Positions 51,900-60,249 of a DNA stretch of 64,000 bases are shown here, piece by piece (within the stretch, counting starts at the first letter, position 1; every line of letters begins with the position of its first letter). The stretch is from the NCBI GenBank assembly GCA_945860915.1, contig CAMARR010000002.1:248001-312000 (forward strand), written 5' to 3'. The notes under the pieces are model-generated. The model was not told where the DNA came from and searched no databases. It worked only from the letters and a program-made list of their open reading frames with translations. The position numbers and the translations under genes are program-made. This DNA is from Candidatus Kuenenia stuttgartensis. Lineage in GTDB: Bacteria > Planctomycetota > GCA-002687715 > CAIWVZ01.

Positions 51900-52925
51900 C
51901 TACGCGAAGCGCGGGAGGTGCTGCTGCCAGAAGGGCCAGTCGTGTCCGAACACTCCGGGCCAAATCTCGCCATGGCATGGGATGCCCTTTTCGGCGAAGA
52001 TTGACTGGAGTCTACGGCTGTCTTCCACGAGGCTATCCTGCTCGCCCGTTGCAATTACCCACTCGACGCGTGAAAGCTTGTCGCACCATTCCGCATCCAT
52101 GTTCGGAATGTACGCGACGGGCGAGTGGAAGTAGCACTGTTCGTTCCAGAACGGATCGTTGTTCAAGAGCTGGTGGACGTCAAAAAGCCCTGAAAACGCG
52201 ATGCACTGGTCAACAATGTCGGGATGACGCGCGGCTACATTCACTGCGTGATATCCACCCATCGAAGCTCCGTAGACGCCGAGTTTGCCATCCGGCGCCA
52301 TCGCCCGCACGAATGGAAGGAACTCCTCCGCCAGAAACTTGTCGTAGAGATCATGTCGGCGCACGCGTTCAACAGGTTCAAGGTCTTTGCGCTGCCATGA
52401 TTCGCGATTGATACTCTCGACGCAGATCACCTGTAGCTCGCCGGCCGTGATCTTCGGCATAAGGGCGGCAATGAGCCCCCGGTCTTCGTTCTCGATGTGA
52501 TTCCCACCCGATGTCGGAAAAAGCACAAGTGGCCTTCCGGTCGAGCCGTACCATGCATAGCCCATATCGATGCCAAGATGATCCGAGTAAATGGTACCGA
52601 TGTGGCGCACATCACGCTCCGAGACTGGGGGTGAGAAACGTCCAACCATGACCGACTGAACTTCAGGCATCACGTTGACCGCTGCAGCTGCTTCGAGAAG
52701 CTCTGCGATGGAGTTCATGACTTCATTGCGCTCAACCTTCGCGCGCTTCGACGTGCGACGCGCGACGGCCCGCTTCTTGGCCTTGGGCTTCGCCTTCACC
52801 GCAGGCTTGGCCTTCAGCGCGCGAGCGGGCTTGCGAGCGACGGCGGCCTTCTTCTTCACCGCCTTGGTGTGGCGGCGCTTTGAGACTGCGGCTTTCTTCG
52901 AGGAACGACGTGAGCGGGTCGGCAT
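51900..52925 (-). CDS. Esterase (alpha/beta hydrolase) with an N-terminal histone H1-like basic tail
   Basis: 341 aa in two parts. Residues 2-67 are very basic, 29 Lys/Arg in 66 residues in AKKP/KAKPKAKK style, like bacterial histone H1-like proteins. Residues about 85-341 form an esterase-D-like alpha/beta hydrolase: LVLFPTSGGNHIENED, nucleophile Ser221 in GASMGG, acid in TGEQDSL and His in FGHDW. Start at ATG 52925; a second ATG at residue 70 could make a tail-less form. Frame is continuous, so it is a true fusion unless sequencing joined two genes. Confidence 0.82.
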   Translation of the reverse strand: MPTRSRRSSKKAAVSKRRHTKAVKKKAAVARKPARALKAKPAVKAKPKAKKRAVARRTSKRAKVERNEVMNSIAELLEAAAAVNVMPEVQSVMVGRFSPPVSERDVRHIGTIYSDHLGIDMGYAWYGSTGRPLVLFPTSGGNHIENEDRGLIAALMPKITAGELQVICVESINRESWQRKDLEPVERVRRHDLYDKFLAEEFLPFVRAMAPDGKLGVYGASMGGYHAVNVAARHPDIVDQCIAFSGLFDVHQLLNNDPFWNEQCYFHSPVAYIPNMDAEWCDKLSRVEWVIATGEQDSLVEDSRRLQSIFAEKGIPCHGEIWPGVFGHDWPFWQQHLPRFA

Positions 52926-52971
52926 GACGATCTCCGTAGAGATTGTCCGCCATGGCCCGTGCGCCACAACA

Positions 52972-53388
52972 TCACGACGCTGCGGAATCCCTCAGGAACG
53001 CACGCCATCGAGCTTCGGCGTGAGCTGACGCGCGTCGGAATGGGGGGAGGTAAGCAGCGGCCGACATGGCTGCGGCCACGATGGCAGACCCTACCCATGC
53101 ATCCCGATGTTGAGGGTGATCCATCGAAAGCAGCACGCCGACGACTGCGGCTGCGATCGACCAGCCCCGGACATAGGCGAGAGCGATCGATCTTGCGTTC
53201 ATGGGGATGCGATGGCCGTCGACGACCATCCCTGACCCCCTCGTCCAAGTCTCGTTGCGGAGCCACCAAGAGTCCCTAGGGATGATCGGGACACCCATGA
53301 AGTGCCAGAATCGCGTGGCGACCTTCCCTAGGCCCTCGATACGGTCGGTCCTGCCGAAGTAGAAATGTCCCCAAACGACCATCGACAT
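52972..53388 (-). CDS. Hypothetical small membrane protein
   Basis: 138 aa with one or two hydrophobic helices (RGWSIAAAVVGVLLSMD; VGSAIVAAAMSAAAYLPPF) after an N-terminal soluble part with Trp/Phe-rich VVWGHFYFGRTDRIEG and ATRFWHFMGVPIIPRDSWWL. The second stretch resembles a module found at the start of other small bacterial membrane proteins, but I know no function. The start could equally be the ATG two codons later. It lies 46 bases upstream of the H1-tailed esterase gene on the same strand and is divergent from the thioredoxin-fold protein gene. Confidence 0.65.
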   Translation of the reverse strand: MSMVVWGHFYFGRTDRIEGLGKVATRFWHFMGVPIIPRDSWWLRNETWTRGSGMVVDGHRIPMNARSIALAYVRGWSIAAAVVGVLLSMDHPQHRDAWVGSAIVAAAMSAAAYLPPFRRASAHAEARWRAFLRDSAAS

Positions 53389-53470
53389 GCCGCCATCCTA
53401 CTCCGCGGAAACATCAAGTACCTGCTTGAGTTCGGCACCGAAACCATGGCAGCAACTCGTCTCAGGCCCT

Positions 53471-55660
53471 ATGATGCGCCCCTACATGCTTCGTCATTGC
53501 TTGGTGTCGCTCGTCATTGCGTTCTCGCTTCTCGCCCAGGAGGCCCCTCTCCGCTGGGTGGACGGGCGCATGGTCATGCGCACCACGCTGAAGGCCGGTG
53601 AGAAGGTCTACGAATGCAATCTCATGGTGGATCTTGGAATCCCGGATGGGCTGGCACTTCACGGAAACGCTGCAGGCACCCTTCGATCCCCCACTGCAGA
53701 CGTCGTTTCGGGCGACCTCACCCTGTCGGAAGTCGCGATCGGCCGGGGTGACGGCGGGTGGCTTGAAGCGTTCACGGCTCGCTGGTCTGAAGAACTCCGC
53801 GAGGTGCCCGCCGCCGGGTTCATCGGCCTCGGTGGACTTCTAAGCGACCCCACGCGCCAAATCATCGTGATCGATGGCCCCCGCGGGCGCATCAAGGTGG
53901 CCGATCGGTCGGCTTGGCCCGAGCCAGGGCCACCGGGGTCGAGCACGTTTCGGCTCGTGAAGGAAGACTCGGGGTTGAAGCTGGTTGCATCAGCCGCACG
54001 CGACGGCGAGGTCCTTCTCGCGGTCAGCATGAAGAACCGTCAGAACACCATTCCCCGCGAATTGAATGGCGAAAAAGGCCCCGACGTTTCGCGCGTATGG
54101 CGATTCGGCACCGCGATGATTGCGCAGATGGCGCCTTGGCATCCGGGTGCAGGCCCAACACTCGGCGCATCGATGTTCAGCCGCGGCACTTGGTGGTTCG
54201 ATGTCGCTCAGGGCCGCGCGATGGTATTGCCGACCTCCGGCGCATCCCCCGACGCCGACGAAGTGGCCTTTGCCGAAGCACTTTGGACCGGCGATGACGC
54301 ACTCCCGGAGTTCTACAAAGCTCATAAGACCAGTCGTTGGACCGAAGAATCGGCTCAAAAACTGCTGATTGACGCCTTGCGCGAGTCCCCGCCTGACGTC
54401 GACGTGGCCAGCGACCGCGCGGTTGCCTGGCTCGGAGCCACCCCTGCCGGCCGGCGGGCATCGGCGGCGGCCAAACTTCTCGAACGGCTCCCACCTGATC
54501 CGCTTTTCGACCCGTTTCGCGAAGCCGTCATCGGTTTGACGCTTAAGGACGCACGGGCGGACATGGACGGGACGGCGCAAGCCAAGTTGCGTTTCGAACG
54601 AGGGGAGATCCTTCGGTCACGGGGCGATGCCAAGGGCGCATTCCGAGATCTTCTTTCGTCCGCTTTCGGAATGCCCCACGACGGCCGTCCTCAGCTTGCT
54701 CTTGCCCGGCTCCACGAACAGCAAGGCGAAGCCGATCGGGCAAAAGCCCGCTATCTTCGCGCGATCATGGATCCCGAACATACGGCCATCGCCGCGTGGA
54801 CCTACTTGGCGGAATTCGACCTCAAACAGGGTGGATCCCCCAAGACATTCACCGCTCGGATTGCAGAAGAGCTCGAAGGTCGCATACCCGAATTCCATCC
54901 GCTTCCGCCGGACGCCCCAGCCTCCCGGCCGTCCCGACGTCCCCGTGGGATCCTAGTTGAGCTCTTCACCGGGGCTCAGTGCCCGCCATGCGCCGCAGCC
55001 GACCTCGCCGTCGACGGGCTCGACGAGTCGTGGCCGAAAGACGAGATCATCGCGCTGGCATGGCACCTCCCGATCCCGGCACCCGAGCCCATGGTGGCTG
55101 CGTGCTCTGACGAGCGTGCCGAGCGAGCCGGCGTACGAGGCACTCCCACCTTCGTCATTGGTGGGAAGCGTCGGTTCTCGGGCGGTGGCAAGCCCGACCA
55201 AGCGCAAACGGTCTACGAGAAGGTCGTCAAGGAAGTCGAGGGCGCGCGGGCCGAGGACGCTCCTCAACGCCTGCGCGGACATGCCGCACGCGCGGATGAC
55301 ACCATTTCGGCAGAGGTCACCGTCGAGGGCCCGAGCGAGGGCCTTACGTTCCGCGCGGTGCTTGTCGAGAAACTCATCGCATTTCCCGGCAAGAACGCAA
55401 TCGTCTTTCACAGGCAGGTTGCTCGTGCGTTGTTGACGGGCAAGGCTGATGGAGCGAAGTACTCAGCCTCCGTTTCACTCAAGCAGGTCGCCAAGGACCT
55501 CGACGAACGCGTCAGCGCCGTCGAAGAGCAAGGTCGGTTCAAGATCCGGCCCACGGAGCCCAACGTCGACCTCCTCAGCGTGATCGTGTGGATTGAAGAC
55601 CGCAATGGCGTGGTGCTTGACGCCCTCGAATTGCCCATTACCTCGCCATCCGGTCGATGA
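53471..55660 (+). CDS. Secreted thioredoxin-fold protein with CPPC motif and helical repeat region
   Basis: 729 aa from the ATG at 53471 with a signal peptide (LRHCLVSLVIAFSLLAQ). An N-terminal beta-rich part (about 20-280) resembles a retropepsin-like fold only loosely. TPR-like helices follow (about 380-480; LRFERGEILRSRGDAKGAF and ALARLHEQQGEADRAKARY). From about 490 a DUF1223/thioredoxin-like domain begins: ILVELFTGAQCPPCAAAD with Cys504 and Cys507, then a cis-Pro-like TPTFVIGGKRRFSGGG. The chain ends in a beta domain. It leads the MoxR/VWA operon, overlapping the next gene by ATGA, so it may supply redox chemistry to that complex. Confidence 0.82.
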   Translation: MMRPYMLRHCLVSLVIAFSLLAQEAPLRWVDGRMVMRTTLKAGEKVYECNLMVDLGIPDGLALHGNAAGTLRSPTADVVSGDLTLSEVAIGRGDGGWLEAFTARWSEELREVPAAGFIGLGGLLSDPTRQIIVIDGPRGRIKVADRSAWPEPGPPGSSTFRLVKEDSGLKLVASAARDGEVLLAVSMKNRQNTIPRELNGEKGPDVSRVWRFGTAMIAQMAPWHPGAGPTLGASMFSRGTWWFDVAQGRAMVLPTSGASPDADEVAFAEALWTGDDALPEFYKAHKTSRWTEESAQKLLIDALRESPPDVDVASDRAVAWLGATPAGRRASAAAKLLERLPPDPLFDPFREAVIGLTLKDARADMDGTAQAKLRFERGEILRSRGDAKGAFRDLLSSAFGMPHDGRPQLALARLHEQQGEADRAKARYLRAIMDPEHTAIAAWTYLAEFDLKQGGSPKTFTARIAEELEGRIPEFHPLPPDAPASRPSRRPRGILVELFTGAQCPPCAAADLAVDGLDESWPKDEIIALAWHLPIPAPEPMVAACSDERAERAGVRGTPTFVIGGKRRFSGGGKPDQAQTVYEKVVKEVEGARAEDAPQRLRGHAARADDTISAEVTVEGPSEGLTFRAVLVEKLIAFPGKNAIVFHRQVARALLTGKADGAKYSASVSLKQVAKDLDERVSAVEEQGRFKIRPTEPNVDLLSVIVWIEDRNGVVLDALELPITSPSGR

Positions 55661-57123
55661 ACCGCGCATCACAAGAACTCAGCATCGGCCTCGAGCCGAT
55701 CGCACTACGGGCGCGCCGCGCGACACGAAACGCGACCTTCCGCACCACACTCTGCCTAGCCGCAGGTCGCCTTGCGGTTCCCGCTGTGTTTGGCGCGCTG
55801 CTTTCTGTCACCTTCAGTTTGGGTGCGACACCGACGCCGATACCGAGCTACGTCTTGCCTGTGGTTATCGCGCTCCTGCCGTTTGCCATCGCGATCCCGG
55901 CCTCACTGCGCGTCGGTGGCCTGTCCGTCTACGGAGCCGCACGGCGCGCCGACGCATCGCAAGGCTCCCATGATCTCCTGTCCACCGCCGTTGAGTTCGC
56001 CGATCGCGACCGGGACGCCAGTGGCTTTGAAGCCCTAGCGGTTGATGATGGCCTGAACCGGCTACGCGAGGGAATTCTGCTTTCGGAGGCTGCCGCCAAG
56101 ACACCCTTCCCGTGGGCGCGCTACTTGATTGCTGTTGGATTCGCGGTGTTCGCAGCGCTGCTTCCGCCTTTGTTTCCAGCGAAGGCGGACACCACCGATC
56201 CATCCTCGCCATCCGGTTCACAAAACGGCGCTGCGGCTCTCGCGGCAGCCGAGGCTTCGCGAAATTCCGCATCGCGTCCAACTCCCGAGTCTCGACCGGC
56301 TGATCCAGGCCGAGATGCCAAAGCGCAGACGGCGGTGAAGCGAGCTGGTGGCGAAGGCGGCGCAGGTGCCGGAGCGGCCGGTGGTGCCGCAGGAGCGAAA
56401 GGCGACGAAGCCGCGGGCGCCGGCAAGGCTGGGGCCCAAGCCAAGGTCTCGAAGTCCGCATCGGCCGCCGGCGCGGGCGGAAGCGGTGCAACTGGCGGCG
56501 CAGGAGGTGAGTCCCCTCCCAAGCCCGACCCAAAGCGCACGCCCAAGGCGCCGCCGAAAACTCAGCCCGACACGGCGAAAAAGCCCGAAGACGATGGCGG
56601 TGCATCTGGCGGAGCGGCCCGCGCAGGCGGCCGGGCTGCGCCGTCCGCTGAACGCGCCCGTGAAGGCGAAAACCCCGACCGCCCGGGCAACGACGAAGAT
56701 TCTCCTGATGAGGATGTCGACGAAGACAAAGAGAAGAACGATCAACGCGGTGGCGTTTCGCCGCTTCGCAAGGATCGCCCCACTCCCCCGTCACGGGAAC
56801 TTTCCATTTCAGGCGACGGCCCACCCAACGACGGACGCGGCGGCCCAACGCCGCCAAAGAAGTCCCGTGGAACCGCTGCACTGACTTTAGGTGTCCCACT
56901 TCCGGATGCCATTAAGGGTCGTCCGAACCCAGGGACTGCGAAAACGAGCATTGGGCCAACTGCGCCGCGCACCGAGCCGGGCGCGCCAGGCCCCGCGGAG
57001 GTCAGCCCCCCGGCGGCCCCCGCATCCCCACAAACTTCCCTGAAAAACACCGGCTCCCTCGCGGGAGCCGTGCGACGCTACCTCGACTCCATTCGCATGC
57101 TCCCACCACGAGAACAACCATGA
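55657..57123 (+). CDS. Membrane protein with Ala/Gly/Pro-rich charged tail
   Basis: 488 aa. Residues 1-180 hold about three hydrophobic segments (LAAGRLAVPAVFGALLSVTF, VLPVVIALLPFAIAIPASL, YLIAVGFAVFAALLPPLF), then about 290 residues of low-complexity Ala/Gly/Pro/Glu-rich sequence (GAGAGAAGGAAGAKG; PRTEPGAPGPAEVSPPAAP) and a short helical end with RRYLDSIRMLPPREQ. No catalytic motif seen. Such proteins sit beside MoxR/DUF58/VWA genes in many phyla with unknown role. ATGA overlaps join it to both neighbours. Confidence 0.75.
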   Translation: MNRASQELSIGLEPIALRARRATRNATFRTTLCLAAGRLAVPAVFGALLSVTFSLGATPTPIPSYVLPVVIALLPFAIAIPASLRVGGLSVYGAARRADASQGSHDLLSTAVEFADRDRDASGFEALAVDDGLNRLREGILLSEAAAKTPFPWARYLIAVGFAVFAALLPPLFPAKADTTDPSSPSGSQNGAAALAAAEASRNSASRPTPESRPADPGRDAKAQTAVKRAGGEGGAGAGAAGGAAGAKGDEAAGAGKAGAQAKVSKSASAAGAGGSGATGGAGGESPPKPDPKRTPKAPPKTQPDTAKKPEDDGGASGGAARAGGRAAPSAERAREGENPDRPGNDEDSPDEDVDEDKEKNDQRGGVSPLRKDRPTPPSRELSISGDGPPNDGRGGPTPPKKSRGTAALTLGVPLPDAIKGRPNPGTAKTSIGPTAPRTEPGAPGPAEVSPPAAPASPQTSLKNTGSLAGAVRRYLDSIRMLPPREQP

Positions 57124-58115
57124 CCTCTGCGCAGGATGCCGCCACACGGGCAACACAATTCCGCGAAACTTACGGTCGCATCAAGGATGCAGTCCAATCC
57201 GTCATCGTCGGACAAGACGAGACTCTTCACGGGACGCTGACGGCGCTGCTCGCGGGTGGCCATGCGCTGCTCGAGGGCGTGCCGGGCATCGGAAAGACCG
57301 CTTTAGTCAAAGCACTCGGAGCCGCGATCGACTTGTCGATGTCGCGCATTCAGTTCACGCCGGATCTGATGCCAACCGATGTCGTCGGCACCATGGTGCT
57401 CGACGAAGAAGGTGGCCGGCGCACCTTGCGTCATCAGAAGGGGCCCATCCACGCGAACCTCGTCTTGGCCGACGAGATCAATCGTGCCACGCCAAAGACG
57501 CAGGCCGCTTTGCTGGAAGCCATGCAGGAGCTTCAGGTCACAACGGGCGGCGAGACGCGCCCCCTGCCCCGACCCTTCGCTGTGCTCGCGACCCAGAATC
57601 CTGTCGAGCAAGAAGGCACCTATCCGCTTCCGGAAGCTCAGCTTGATCGATTCCTTTTCAAGTTGGTGGTCGGCTATCCGCGCGAATCCGAATACGACGC
57701 AATTCTCAGTAGGACGACTGGCTCGACCATGCCGGTCGTGCCGAAGGTTGCCGACATCGCCGCGATTCTCGCGATGCGAGACACGGTGCGAGACATCCCC
57801 GTCCCCGAAGCCGCGCGCAAGGCGGCGGTGCGTCTCGTGATGGCAACTCAGCCCGGTAGCCCTTATGCGGGGGCGCTGGTCAACCGCCATGTCTCGCTCG
57901 GCGCCTCGCCTCGTGGCGCGCAAGCCCTCGTGCTCGCGGCGAAGGTCACTGCGCTCCGAGATGGGCGTCACGCTGCTTCCACCGATGACGTCTTGCTTTG
58001 GGCCAAGCCCGCGTTGCGACACCGCGTCCTTCTGCGGTTCTCGGCAGCCGCGGAAGGCGTCACGTCCGACACGATTATCGACGAGGCGATCGCGGCGATC
58101 TCCTCCTTACGCTGA
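57120..58115 (+). CDS. MoxR family AAA+ ATPase
   Basis: 331 aa AAA+ chaperone. Walker A is LLEGVPGIGKTALV, Walker B LADEINRATPKTQAALLEAM, sensor 1 is in ATQNPVEQEGTYPLPEAQLD, and PPDLMPTDVVGTM-like RIQFTPDLMPTDVVG precedes it. MoxR proteins act with VWA-domain partners to mature or activate other proteins; here the DUF58, BatA-like and VWA genes follow directly. Its start overlaps the preceding gene by ATGA and its stop lies five bases before the DUF58 GTG. Confidence 0.95.
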   Translation: MTSAQDAATRATQFRETYGRIKDAVQSVIVGQDETLHGTLTALLAGGHALLEGVPGIGKTALVKALGAAIDLSMSRIQFTPDLMPTDVVGTMVLDEEGGRRTLRHQKGPIHANLVLADEINRATPKTQAALLEAMQELQVTTGGETRPLPRPFAVLATQNPVEQEGTYPLPEAQLDRFLFKLVVGYPRESEYDAILSRTTGSTMPVVPKVADIAAILAMRDTVRDIPVPEAARKAAVRLVMATQPGSPYAGALVNRHVSLGASPRGAQALVLAAKVTALRDGRHAASTDDVLLWAKPALRHRVLLRFSAAAEGVTSDTIIDEAIAAISSLR

Positions 58116-58120
58116 TTCTT

Positions 58121-59020
58121 GTGGACACTGTAGCTCAGACCTTTCCCGCATCGTTCCTCGGGGCGCTTGAACCGCTCCGACTCAGGACTCGGTCCGTTCC
58201 TACGGGCGGTCGATTCGCCTCCCAGCGTGCGCGCTCCAAGGGTGCCGGGATCGAATTCGCCGATGTCCGCCCCTACGTTCCAGGTGACGACCTGCGCGCG
58301 CTCGATGGTGCGGCGTGGCTGCGCATGGATCGCCTTTTCACGCGGTTGTTCGTTCAGGAAGAAGACCTTCCGGTTCACATCCTCGTTGATCGTTCGTCGA
58401 GTCTTGGGCTCGTTGCTCTCGACGATGGCATGACCAAACGCCGCGCAACCCTTCAAATCGCGGCTGCCCTGGCCTACATCGCACTGCGCCATCTCGACCG
58501 CGTCACCATCCACGGGTTTGCCGGGGGCTCAATTGGCCCTTTGCCTTCGACTTCGGGTGCATCGGCGTTTCCCACTCTGCTCGAACGACTGGTTGCGCTT
58601 CCAGACGGCGGAGAAACGGATATTCGCCAAGCTTGCCGCGACCTCGCGGCCCGTCCTGGTCGCCGTGGAATGTGCGTCCTGATTTCCGACTTCCTCGATC
58701 CGCAGGGACTCGACGCCTTGCACGAAGGACTCGGCTACCTCAAGCATAAGATTGCGCTCATCCGTGTGACTCGCCCCGGGGAAGACCGACCTGATCTTTC
58801 AGGTGCCCTCGACCTCGAGGACGTGGAGAGCGGGGCGCGCCTAGGAATCGACGCGGATCCGTCGTTCGCAGATCGGTATGCAGCTGCGTACCGCGCATTC
58901 AGCGATGGTCTCGCGACACTTGCGGCACGCCACGGCGCATTGCTTCACACCGTGCCCATCAATGCGCCAGTTCCGGAGACGCTGGCGACGCTCTTCGCTC
59001 ACGGAGCATTCCCCGGATGA
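58121..59020 (+). CDS. DUF58 domain-containing protein
   Basis: 299 aa protein with a VWA-like metal site: IEFADVRPYVPGDDLRALDG is the DUF58 signature and LVDRSSSLG gives a D-x-S-x-S MIDAS motif. No membrane helix is apparent, so it is probably cytoplasmic, working with the MoxR ATPase. The start is set at GTG 58121, five bases after the moxR stop; longer starts would overlap moxR in another frame. Its stop overlaps the BatA-like gene by ATGA. Confidence 0.9.
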   Translation: MDTVAQTFPASFLGALEPLRLRTRSVPTGGRFASQRARSKGAGIEFADVRPYVPGDDLRALDGAAWLRMDRLFTRLFVQEEDLPVHILVDRSSSLGLVALDDGMTKRRATLQIAAALAYIALRHLDRVTIHGFAGGSIGPLPSTSGASAFPTLLERLVALPDGGETDIRQACRDLAARPGRRGMCVLISDFLDPQGLDALHEGLGYLKHKIALIRVTRPGEDRPDLSGALDLEDVESGARLGIDADPSFADRYAAAYRAFSDGLATLAARHGALLHTVPINAPVPETLATLFAHGAFPG

Positions 59021-60249
59021 CTTGGCTCGGACTATCCCCATTCGGAGTCACAGCGCTCTTGGGCGGAGCGCTCAGCGCGCTCTTCGTGTTGCACCTTCTT
59101 CGCGTTCGCCCACGACGCGTGCGGATCGAAACGTTGCTTTTTGCCAAAGCGGCGGCACCCACGCCCAAGCCTGTTGCCCTTTGGGGACAGCCTTCTCGTT
59201 GGTTGGCATTCCTCCTCGGTGCGATTCTGCTTGCGCTTGCGGTGGCCGCTGCCGGCGATCCGATGAGCACAGCGGACGGGCCGTCGCGTTTGGTTCTAGA
59301 TGCGGGTGACCGCGTTGCCGCCGATGTCACCGCAAGCCGCGGAGTTGGCCCGCGCGGTGGGCAACTTGCGGTTCCGGGTGCGCTTGCGGCGCGCGGACTC
59401 GACCTTGCCGCCGCGACCGCGCGTCCCGGCGATGTGTCATCGGGACTATTGCGCCCGACCGCGCCCGCGTCGCGTCCCGCATCCGAACCTCGTGTGCAGA
59501 CGGTCGTCGTTGACTCCAACCTACCTTCCGCCGTGCGACTTGCGATTGCAGCCGACCCGGACTTGCGCATCGCAACCGACCGCGCCGCCATTACCGTATC
59601 CCGTATGGGGTCGCCGACCAGCGGCCCTGCACTCTTGATCGACGAAGGATCTGCGCCCGCAGATCGCCGCGCGGTCGCAACACGCGATTGCCCGTTGCCG
59701 CTTTCCCTACGTGACCGCCGAGGCTCAAACCTCACGGCTCTCAGCGCGCTGCCTCCGACGGCGGTCCCTTGGGTTGTCGACTCAGTAAGCGGCGCTCCGC
59801 TGGTGGCGTCTTGGATTGAGGGCACGACTCCGCAGATTGCATGTGTGGCGTGGCTCCTCGAGCCACTCGCACACCGCGATGTGCCGGTACTGATCGACGG
59901 GAGCCTTCGCTTGCTAGGCGGCATGGACATGCCAACCACCGCAGTCGTCGGCGACCCTCTTTCCATTCCGTCACTGCCGCAAACCACTCTCTCGGTTGCG
60001 GGACCTGAGACGCTCACTATCAGTGCGTCGGACGGTGGATACCACGTCGCCTTTAGTGAACCTGGTACCTATCGCTTGACTTCTGTCACCGGCAACACAA
60101 CGGTGACCGTCGCAGCAGGGGTGCCTGCAGTTCGTCCCGAAGCTCAGCGAGTCCCCAATCCGTGGCGCGGCGCAGCTGCTCTGCTTGTGATTGCCGTCCT
60201 GTTGATCGCAATTGACGCGTGGTGGCACCACCGCGGAAGGCTCCCGTGA
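59017..60249 (+). CDS. BatA-like membrane protein
   Basis: 410 aa with the BatA N-terminal two-helix module (FGVTALLGGALSALFVLHLLRV, then SRWLAFLLGAILLALAVAAA), a periplasmic beta-rich region without a MIDAS motif that I can see, and a C-terminal helix (WRGAAALLVIAVLLIAIDAW) with a basic tail. It lacks the VWA domain of classical BatA, so it is the structural type found as the first of the pair before VWA proteins in these operons. Coupled to both neighbours (ATGA before, GTGA after). Confidence 0.85.
   Translation: MTWLGLSPFGVTALLGGALSALFVLHLLRVRPRRVRIETLLFAKAAAPTPKPVALWGQPSRWLAFLLGAILLALAVAAAGDPMSTADGPSRLVLDAGDRVAADVTASRGVGPRGGQLAVPGALAARGLDLAAATARPGDVSSGLLRPTAPASRPASEPRVQTVVVDSNLPSAVRLAIAADPDLRIATDRAAITVSRMGSPTSGPALLIDEGSAPADRRAVATRDCPLPLSLRDRRGSNLTALSALPPTAVPWVVDSVSGAPLVASWIEGTTPQIACVAWLLEPLAHRDVPVLIDGSLRLLGGMDMPTTAVVGDPLSIPSLPQTTLSVAGPETLTISASDGGYHVAFSEPGTYRLTSVTGNTTVTVAAGVPAVRPEAQRVPNPWRGAAALLVIAVLLIAIDAWWHHRGRLP

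Noticed and set aside
55865-56899. Minus-strand open frame opposite the Ala/Pro-rich membrane protein gene
   Set aside because: Arg/His/Leu-rich, no motif, and fully covered by a coupled plus-strand gene.
58959-60017. Minus-strand open frame of about 350 codons opposite the BatA-like gene
   Set aside because: Its composition is typical of an antisense shadow in GC-rich DNA; the sense genes are coupled by overlaps and have clear domains.
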